Shown: piece after piece, positions 59,029-64,000 of the stretch | Layout of the letters: each line of letters opens with the position of its first letter | How positions within the stretch are numbered: position 1 is the stretch's first letter | Assembly (NCBI GenBank): GCA_965204545.1 | Contig: CBDBFA010000003.1 | Coordinates: 868,001 to 932,000 of the forward strand | Origin: JAABVD01 sp965204545 | GTDB lineage: Bacteria > Verrucomicrobiota > Verrucomicrobiia > Opitutales > UBA2995 | Direction: 5' to 3' | Length of the DNA: 64,000 nt | Notes under the pieces: generated by a model | Databases searched by the model: none | Told to the model about the DNA's origin: nothing | The model's input: only the letters and a program-made list of their open reading frames with translations | Made by a program: the position numbers and the translations under genes

Positions 59029-59281
59029 CGGATATAAGGCCTAGGGTTAAGGCTGGAATTTTTAGAGGCTCCGGATCATCGGGCTCCAATACCGAGCGCA
59101 CCAGAAAGCAGCGACCCATATCAGGCAGACGGTGTCCCGCTTCTACACCTTCTTTAAAGGTTTCAAAAGCCCCATGGACCTTCTCCCCTTTAATTAAGAG
59201 ATACTTGCCCGGGTACTTCTGCTGAAGTTCCGCCAGATTGGCTTTCAAATATGCCTTTTCCACTTTTAGGAGATCTTCCAT
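59015..59281 (-). CDS. Small DUF5678-like protein
   Basis: 88 residues from ATG 59281 (MEDLLKVEKAYLKANL); the frame reaches back to a TTG at 59335 in repeat sequence. ELQQKYPGKYLLIKGEKVHGAFETFKEGVEAG resembles the short DUF5678 family (KYPGK-(W/Y)-(V/L)-(L/A)-(I/V)-KG..V.G.(F/Y)..(Y/F)..A...G). That assignment is from memory. The gene overlaps the aspartic protease gene downstream by 14 bp. In other bacteria similar small proteins are found next to retropepsin-like genes, so a fixed two-gene module is plausible. Function is unknown. Confidence 0.6.
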   Translation of the reverse strand: MEDLLKVEKAYLKANLAELQQKYPGKYLLIKGEKVHGAFETFKEGVEAGHRLPDMGRCFLVRSVLEPDDPEPLKIPALTLGLISVVNS

Positions 59282-60132
59282 ATCCGCTAGGCAAGGGATA
59301 ATCAGATTCTGGCTATGCGCAAGCGCTTTAACCAATTAGAGGCGCGCCAAGGGGAAAGAGGGAAGAGGGAAGAGGGAAGGGGGAAGGGGGAAACCACGGA
59401 TTTCACGGATAGGCACGGATTTGGGGCGCTGGCGCGCCAATTAGGAATGAGGAATTGGGAGAGGGGGGAGGGGAGGAAAGGAAGAAGGAGGGGCGCTGGG
59501 GCGCGCCGATGAGGAATGGGGAGAGGTGTTGAGATGTTGAGGGGTGGAGCAAGTATGGTGCCAAAGGCGCGCTGGCGCGCCGAGAAGAGGGAAGAGGAAA
59601 GGAAGGCGCTGGCGCGCCAATTAGGAATTAGGAATGAGGAATGAGGAATTATAAGAGATGCTGAGTTGCTGAGTTGCTGAGTTGCTGAGAAAAATCTCGC
59701 AAAGATCGCCAAGCAACGCAAAGAGGCGCGCGGGGCGCGCCGATTGGTGTGGTGGGGGACCCGCCTCCCGGCGCGGCAAAGATGCCGCTGCCCTACCGTT
59801 CATACCCGGCGTGGCAGGCCCGCCTTCATGGATTACGGCGTGGCAGGCAGGAATGTGGGCGAGGCATGCCTCGCCCCTACGAATAGGCGGGTTGGAAAAC
59901 CCGCCCTCCGTTAAATTCCAGTTGAAAATTCAATCCGTGGTTTACTTTCGATCGGGATCACGATTCCGAGAAATCTCAGCATCTCTTATAATTCCTAATT
60001 CCTAATTCTTAATTGGCGCGCCAGCGCCTTTGTCCCCCCTCCGTTATCTCTTGGCGAGCTTTGCGAGAGGTAATTTCCAATCTGTGAAATCGGTGGTTTA
60101 TTCCTTGGGGTTTTTCGATCAGGGTCACGATT
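59282..60132. repeat. 850-bp composite repeat region
   Basis: No gene is evident. It holds several GGCGCGC..GCGCGCC hairpins with AATTAGGAATGAGG arrays, purine tracts (GAAGAGGGAAGAGGGAAG), CCACGGATTTCACGGATAGG, GATGCTGAGTTGCTGAGTTG, CTCGCAAAGATCGCCAAG and GGCATGCCTCGCCCC. CGGGTTGGAAAACCCGCCCTCC, broken here as CGGGTTGG + AAAACCCGCC, and ATTCCTAATTCTTAATTGG follow. Phrases GTGGTGGGGGACCCGCC and CCGCTGCCCTACCGT recur at 63,900-63,950. Confidence 0.65.
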
Positions 60133-63100
60133 ATGATCAAGATTTATTTGTGGATGTTGGGACGTAGGCGGATCGCTTTGTGCCTTTGTGCCTTTGTGCC
60201 TTTGTGCCTGCCCCTCGAGGGGCAAGAGGAGGTGTCGCGGGAAGCGGGGGATGGGTTGAGGTATCTGGAGGTTTATCCGGGGTTGGAGGCGACGTTGTTT
60301 GCCTCGGAGCCGATGATCGCGAGTCCTACGAATATCGACGTGGATGAGCGTGGGCGGGTTTGGGTTTGCGAGGTGATGAATTACCGCGGGCACGCATTGA
60401 AGGAGGCCCGGGAGGAGGGGGACCGGATTTTGATCCTGGAAGATACGGACGGGGACGGGAAGGCGGACAAGTCGACGGTGTTCTACCAGGGGCGGGACAT
60501 CGACGCGGCGCTGGGGATCTGCGTCCTGGCCAACGAGCGGGGCGAGAGGGAGGTGATCGTGAGCGCGGCTCCCAATATCTGGCGGTTCGTCGATGTCGAT
60601 GGGGACGACAAGCCGGACCGAAAGACACAGATACTGACCGGGACGGGCAAGCATCAGAGCGATCATTCCACCCACTCGGTGGTTTTCGGTCCGGACGGAC
60701 GGTATTACTGGAATTTCGGCAACTCCGGGCATACGGTGCACGACAGCGAGGGGCGGCTGGTATATGACCAAAGGGGATATCCGGTGGCGGACAACCTGGT
60801 AGGGGATCTGGCGGAGTCATGGGACCCGCTGAGGCTCCCCTACTCCGGGGGCATGGCGTTCCGCTGCGATCGCAATGGAAGAAGGTTGGACGTGCTGGGG
60901 CACAATTTCCGCAACAACTACGAGCTGGCGGTGGATTCGTTTGGAAATGTCTGGCAGACGGACAACGACGATGACGGTTTCGATGGTTGCCGCATCAACT
61001 ATATAATAGAAGGGGGCAACTACGGCTACCGCGATGAGGTGACGGGGGCGAGTTGGCGCACGGAGCGCCCGGGGCAGCATGCGGAAATTCCGTCGCGGCA
61101 CTGGCACCAGAACGATCCGGGGGTGGTCCCCAATTTCCTGCAAACCGGGGCGGGGTCTCCCACCGGCATAACGGTATACGAAGGCCGGCTGCTCCCGGAG
61201 GTGTTCTGGGATCAGGTGATCTCCTGCGACGCCGGGCCGGGGGTGGTGTGGGCGGCCCGGGCCACGAAACAGGGCGCCGGTTTCCACGGGGAGCTGACGC
61301 CGATCCTGAAAACCAGGGACGATCGCTGGTTCCGTCCGGTCGACGTGGCGGTGGCGCCGGACGGATCGCTCTTCGTGAGCGACTGGTATGATCCGTACGT
61401 GGGGTGGAACCGGCAGGGCGACCGGGCGCGCGGGCGCATATACCGGATTGCCCCGCGCGGGCACCGCTACAGCCCCATCCCGCCACAGGATCTGGATAAC
61501 CCGGAGAATGCGGTATTTCACTTGCGCAGTCCCAATGCGGCCACCCGCAGTTGGGGTTGGTTCCACGTTACGGACGAGGATCTGGCGGACATGTTCGACA
61601 ACGACCCCAACCTCCGTTTCAGGGCCCGGGCCTTTTGGCGGATGGCGGCCAAGGCGGAAGAGGACCCGAATGACAGGGAGCGGCTGGAGACGCTGATCGG
61701 CTGGGCTCTGGCCCACCCCGAGGAGGACATTCGCATCGTCGGACTGCGGGCGGCGCAATTGACCGGGGCCATTCCATTGGAAGCGATGGAACCGCTGGCG
61801 CGCGATCCTTCGGCGCAGGTGCGGCGGCAATGCGCCCTGACGTTGCGGGATCAATCCTCGCCGCAGGCGGCCCGGCTGTGGGCCGAACTGGCTCATCGGC
61901 ACGACGGGGAGGACCGCTGGTATCTGGAAGCGCTGGGCATCGGGGCGGAGGGCAACTGGGACGCCTGTTTCGAGGCCTGGCTGGAGAAGATCGTCCCCGG
62001 GACGGAAACCTTCACCAAGGCCCAGCGCGATATCATCTGGCGGTCCCGGGCGCGCAAGACCGGCCGCTACCTTTACATTATTTTAAGTAATTCCTCGGCC
62101 TACCCGGAAGGATACGCCCGTTACATCCGGGCGTTGGATTTTCTGCCGGACTCGATGGAGAAGCGCGCCGCGCTCCAGGCCCTGGCCTTCAGCGTTCACG
62201 CCGGGGCCTCGGGGGGAGCCGGGAATGAAATCCGGCTGGAAGCCCTGCTCAGGTTTCCCATGTTGGAACCGGACAACGAGGAATGGCTGTCCACCCTGCT
62301 GGCAGCGGCAGGCAGGGATCCGAAAGAGATCCTGAAGGCGCTGATAAGCAATCCCGGCGCGGAGCCGCGTGAACGCCGGGCCTTTGTCGGGCTGGTGGAC
62401 CGGTTCCGTTTGAGGCAAGCCCATGCCGCTCTCCTGCAACTGGCCTTGGACAACCCCGGGGAAACCTACGCCGGTCAGGCCGTCCGGGTCCTGCTCAAGG
62501 ACAGGGAAAGCCGGGCGGAATTGTCCGGGCGGCTGATGGACCCACAAGGGGCGGGGGACAACCTGGTCCTGATCAAATTGCTGCAGGAGGCGCAGGATGG
62601 GCGAGCGGGGCCGATGCTGTCGCAATTCATTCAAAGCGGGGATGAACACGGGTTGGCGGCCAAGCAGGCGGCGGTGCGGGCGCTGGCTTCGACCCAACCC
62701 GGAATCCGGGCCATGATCGACCTGGCCCGCCAGGGGAAGTTTCCCCCCGCCTTGATGGAGACGGCCGGGGCCGGCGTCAGCCATATCGTAAACGTCCCGT
62801 TGCGGAAGGAAGCGGAGGAGTGGTTTCCGGTGCCGCCGCTGAAGGGAATGGATGAGTTGCCCCAACTGACGGAGTTGCTGGTGTATCACGGGGATGCGGA
62901 ACGCGGCAAAACGGTGTTCGAGGCGGCCACCTGCGCGACCTGTCACGTGGTGGACGGACGGGGCACCAATTACGGCCCGGATTTATCCAGCATCGGATCG
63001 AAGCTGGGGAAGCGGGCGCTCTACGAAGCCATACTCGATCCGAACAATGGAATTTCCCTGAGCTACCAATTGCACGAACTGACTTTGTCGGACGGGGAAA

Positions 63101-63309
63101 AGGTAGTGGGGTTGTGGGAAGGCGAATCGGGCACAGGGGTTACTTTGAGATTGCCGGGGGGGTTGACGCGGACGGTGGAGGGGTCGCGTATCGTCGGACG
63201 GGAGGCGCTGCCGGTGTCGGCGATGCCGGGGAATTTGCAGTTGTTGATGACGCAGGAGGAGTTGGTGGATCTGGTGGAATATTTAGGCGCGCTGGGGCGC
63301 GCCAATTAG
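60133..63309 (+). CDS. PVC-type haem-binding dehydrogenase-like protein with C-terminal cytochrome c domain
   Basis: 1,058 residues in a layout common in Verrucomicrobiota and Planctomycetota. A signal peptide (MIKIYLWMLGRRRIALCLCA..) precedes a beta-propeller of the membrane-bound dehydrogenase type (about 40-440; SPTNIDVDERGRVWVCEVMN, GNFG-like NFGNSGHTV, GGMAFRCDRNGRRLDVLG, VAPDGSLFVSDWYDP). HEAT-like helical repeats follow (about 480-900), then a cytochrome c domain with CATCH at 934-938 and a likely distal Met in SAMPGNLQ. It is probably a periplasmic oxidase of sugars or aldehydes; the substrate is unknown. The signal-peptide core LCLCAFVPLCLP is read from a family D TTTGTGCC array, and the final GRAN with its stop is another repeat edge. 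Confidence 0.85.
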   Translation: MIKIYLWMLGRRRIALCLCAFVPLCLPLEGQEEVSREAGDGLRYLEVYPGLEATLFASEPMIASPTNIDVDERGRVWVCEVMNYRGHALKEAREEGDRILILEDTDGDGKADKSTVFYQGRDIDAALGICVLANERGEREVIVSAAPNIWRFVDVDGDDKPDRKTQILTGTGKHQSDHSTHSVVFGPDGRYYWNFGNSGHTVHDSEGRLVYDQRGYPVADNLVGDLAESWDPLRLPYSGGMAFRCDRNGRRLDVLGHNFRNNYELAVDSFGNVWQTDNDDDGFDGCRINYIIEGGNYGYRDEVTGASWRTERPGQHAEIPSRHWHQNDPGVVPNFLQTGAGSPTGITVYEGRLLPEVFWDQVISCDAGPGVVWAARATKQGAGFHGELTPILKTRDDRWFRPVDVAVAPDGSLFVSDWYDPYVGWNRQGDRARGRIYRIAPRGHRYSPIPPQDLDNPENAVFHLRSPNAATRSWGWFHVTDEDLADMFDNDPNLRFRARAFWRMAAKAEEDPNDRERLETLIGWALAHPEEDIRIVGLRAAQLTGAIPLEAMEPLARDPSAQVRRQCALTLRDQSSPQAARLWAELAHRHDGEDRWYLEALGIGAEGNWDACFEAWLEKIVPGTETFTKAQRDIIWRSRARKTGRYLYIILSNSSAYPEGYARYIRALDFLPDSMEKRAALQALAFSVHAGASGGAGNEIRLEALLRFPMLEPDNEEWLSTLLAAAGRDPKEILKALISNPGAEPRERRAFVGLVDRFRLRQAHAALLQLALDNPGETYAGQAVRVLLKDRESRAELSGRLMDPQGAGDNLVLIKLLQEAQDGRAGPMLSQFIQSGDEHGLAAKQAAVRALASTQPGIRAMIDLARQGKFPPALMETAGAGVSHIVNVPLRKEAEEWFPVPPLKGMDELPQLTELLVYHGDAERGKTVFEAATCATCHVVDGRGTNYGPDLSSIGSKLGKRALYEAILDPNNGISLSYQLHELTLSDGEKVVGLWEGESGTGVTLRLPGGLTRTVEGSRIVGREALPVSAMPGNLQLLMTQEELVDLVEYLGALGRAN

Positions 63310-63394
63310 GAATTAGGAATTAGGAATTAGGAATTGAGAGAAGAGGGAATTAGGTGCTGAGATTGATGGTGATCGATAGGAATGGGGAAGAAGC
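63310..63394. repeat. AATTAGG array 5' of S23 gene 2
   Basis: Starting at the PVC gene stop, GCGCGCCAATTAGG continues as five AATTAGG/AATTGAG units. The inverted array ATTCCTAATTCCTAATTGG closes the S23 gene at 63745, so the gene sits between inverted repeats. Confidence 0.7.
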
Positions 63395-63760
63395 ATGAAG
63401 GTTGATAATCCAATTCAGACAAAATCCTACGCGTTTGCTTTGCGGATAGTGAAGCTGTATCGGTATCTGTGTGTCGAGAAGAAGGAATTTGTACTTTCCA
63501 AGCAGATCGTGCGTAGCGGCACTGCAATCGGCGCAAACGTGGAAGAAGCGATTGGCGGTCAATCGAAAAAGGATTTCCTCTCCAAGATGGGCATCGCCTA
63601 CAAGGAAACTCGCGAGACACATTACTGGCTTCGGTTACTTCGTGATTGCAATGTTCTGGACGCCAAACAGGCCGAATCAATAATGGAAGACTGCGAAGAA
63701 CTTCTGAAACTATCCGGCTCCATTATCCGAACCGTAAAACCCACAATTCCTAATTCCTAA
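63395..63760 (+). CDS. Four-helix-bundle protein (S23/IVP family), second gene
   Basis: 121 residues, MKVDNPIQTKSYAFALRIVKLYRYL. The core KQIVRSGTAIGANVEEAIGGQSKKDFLSKM and KETRETHYWLRLLRD match the other main S23 subgroup, distinct from the 16.4-kb gene (RRCSVSIPSNIAEGYG). Function is unknown; related proteins are found in rRNA intervening sequences and as Avd partners of reverse transcriptases, but no reverse transcriptase is present here. The last residues TIPNS and the stop are read from the ATTCCTAATTCCTAA repeat. It lies between inverted AATTAGG arrays. Confidence 0.85.
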   Translation: MKVDNPIQTKSYAFALRIVKLYRYLCVEKKEFVLSKQIVRSGTAIGANVEEAIGGQSKKDFLSKMGIAYKETRETHYWLRLLRDCNVLDAKQAESIMEDCEELLKLSGSIIRTVKPTIPNS

Positions 63761-64000
63761 TTGGCGCGCGCCTTTTGTGGAACCCCGTTGGGGTTCGGTT
63801 GTATGGGTGATGGGTAACCCAGCGTGCGCTTCGCGACGCTAGGCTTTGGAGTTTAACGCCTTTGGCGTAACAGCGAGATGATGGCGCCGGGGGCGCCAAT
63901 TGGTGTGGTGGGGGACCCGCCTCCCGGCGTGGCAAGGATGCCGCTGCCCTACCGTCCACACCCGGCGTGGCAGGGATGCCTTCGCCAAGGGTCTACGGCG
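63761..64000. repeat. Terminal repeat block
   Basis: GGCGCGCGCC, family B copy 8, GGCGCCGGGGGCGCC with AATTGG, GTGGTGGGGGACCCGCCTCC, GCCGCTGCCCTACCGT and ACCCGGCGTGGCAGGGATGC. The last three also occur at 59,750-59,820. No gene up to the window end. Confidence 0.7.
63775..63870 (+). repeat. Family B three-hairpin repeat, copy 8
   Basis: GGAACCCCGTTGGGGTTCGG, CCCAGCGTGCGCTTCGCGAC and TTTAACGCCTTTGGCGTAA in order; slightly diverged. Confidence 0.8.

Overview
The window (64 kb) reads as a chromosomal segment of a Verrucomicrobiota-type bacterium, possibly Opitutae-like. This is an inference from gene content: a PVC-type haem-binding dehydrogenase-like protein with a CATCH motif, two LamG surface proteins with a DPDGD..NLAEYA C-terminal module, a giant Calx-beta autotransporter-like protein, menaquinone genes and an Sdh1-like succinate dehydrogenase. 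Most genes are core metabolism. No rRNA, prophage, CRISPR array or intact transposase was seen.

Layout. 0-9.2 kb: transposase remnant, DASS carboxylate transporter, sdhCAB, GNAT, then gap-pgk-tpiA on the minus strand. 9.5-15.2 kb: GH13 debranching-type enzyme, beta-helix lipoprotein, mnmA. 15.4-20.1 kb: menF-menD-menB on the minus strand, interrupted by a four-helix-bundle (S23) gene. 20.1-34.6 kb: metG, rdgB, MBL hydrolase-ribD, leuB, mtnP, alaS, trpF, DegT-type aminotransferase, cobA/hemD fusion. 35-40 kb: asd, tRNA-Val, ilvN, ilvC, hemC, DUF4202. 40.4-48.1 kb: tandem LamG paralogues and an IMPase-family phosphatase. 48.8-57.4 kb: the 2,864-residue Calx-beta protein. 58.6-64 kb: a small DUF5678-like/retropepsin-like pair, the PVC haem protein and a second S23 gene.

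The unusual layer is the intergenic DNA. Nearly every gap is built from a few repeat families. Family A is a palindrome of about 102 bp: arms of about 31 nt (AAAAAGGGGTCAAACGC + AAAATGTTAACATC and its complement) around a loop of about 40 nt. By eye there are 19 full and 3 partial copies, all between 9.3 and 48.7 kb. Family B is a 95-bp unit with three hairpins (8 copies). Family C is a 201-bp unit (2 copies, 2 mismatches). Family D is the AAAGGCACAA array, often joined to a CTCGCC..GGCGAG palindrome. Further families are AATTAGGAATT arrays capped by GCGCGC hairpins, CGTGAT arrays, ACCACAGAGAACACAGAGG and ACCACGGATTACACGGAT.

These repeats are fused to the genes. About 20 of 38 protein genes end at a stop codon inside or at the edge of a repeat, giving recurrent tails such as KGSNAKC, GTKAQRHKGTKG, RAN or AR. 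Two genes (the beta-helix lipoprotein and hemC) appear to take their start codon from family A. Seven more genes have a copy ending 16-28 bp before the start. The PVC protein's signal-peptide core is written by a family D array. Two S23 genes sit between inverted repeat arrays, and two truncated S23 heads lie inside repeat blocks, which suggests a cassette. The RAYT-like remnant at the left edge suggests, but does not prove, how family A spread. This repeat-at-gene-boundary architecture is the best candidate for an undescribed system.
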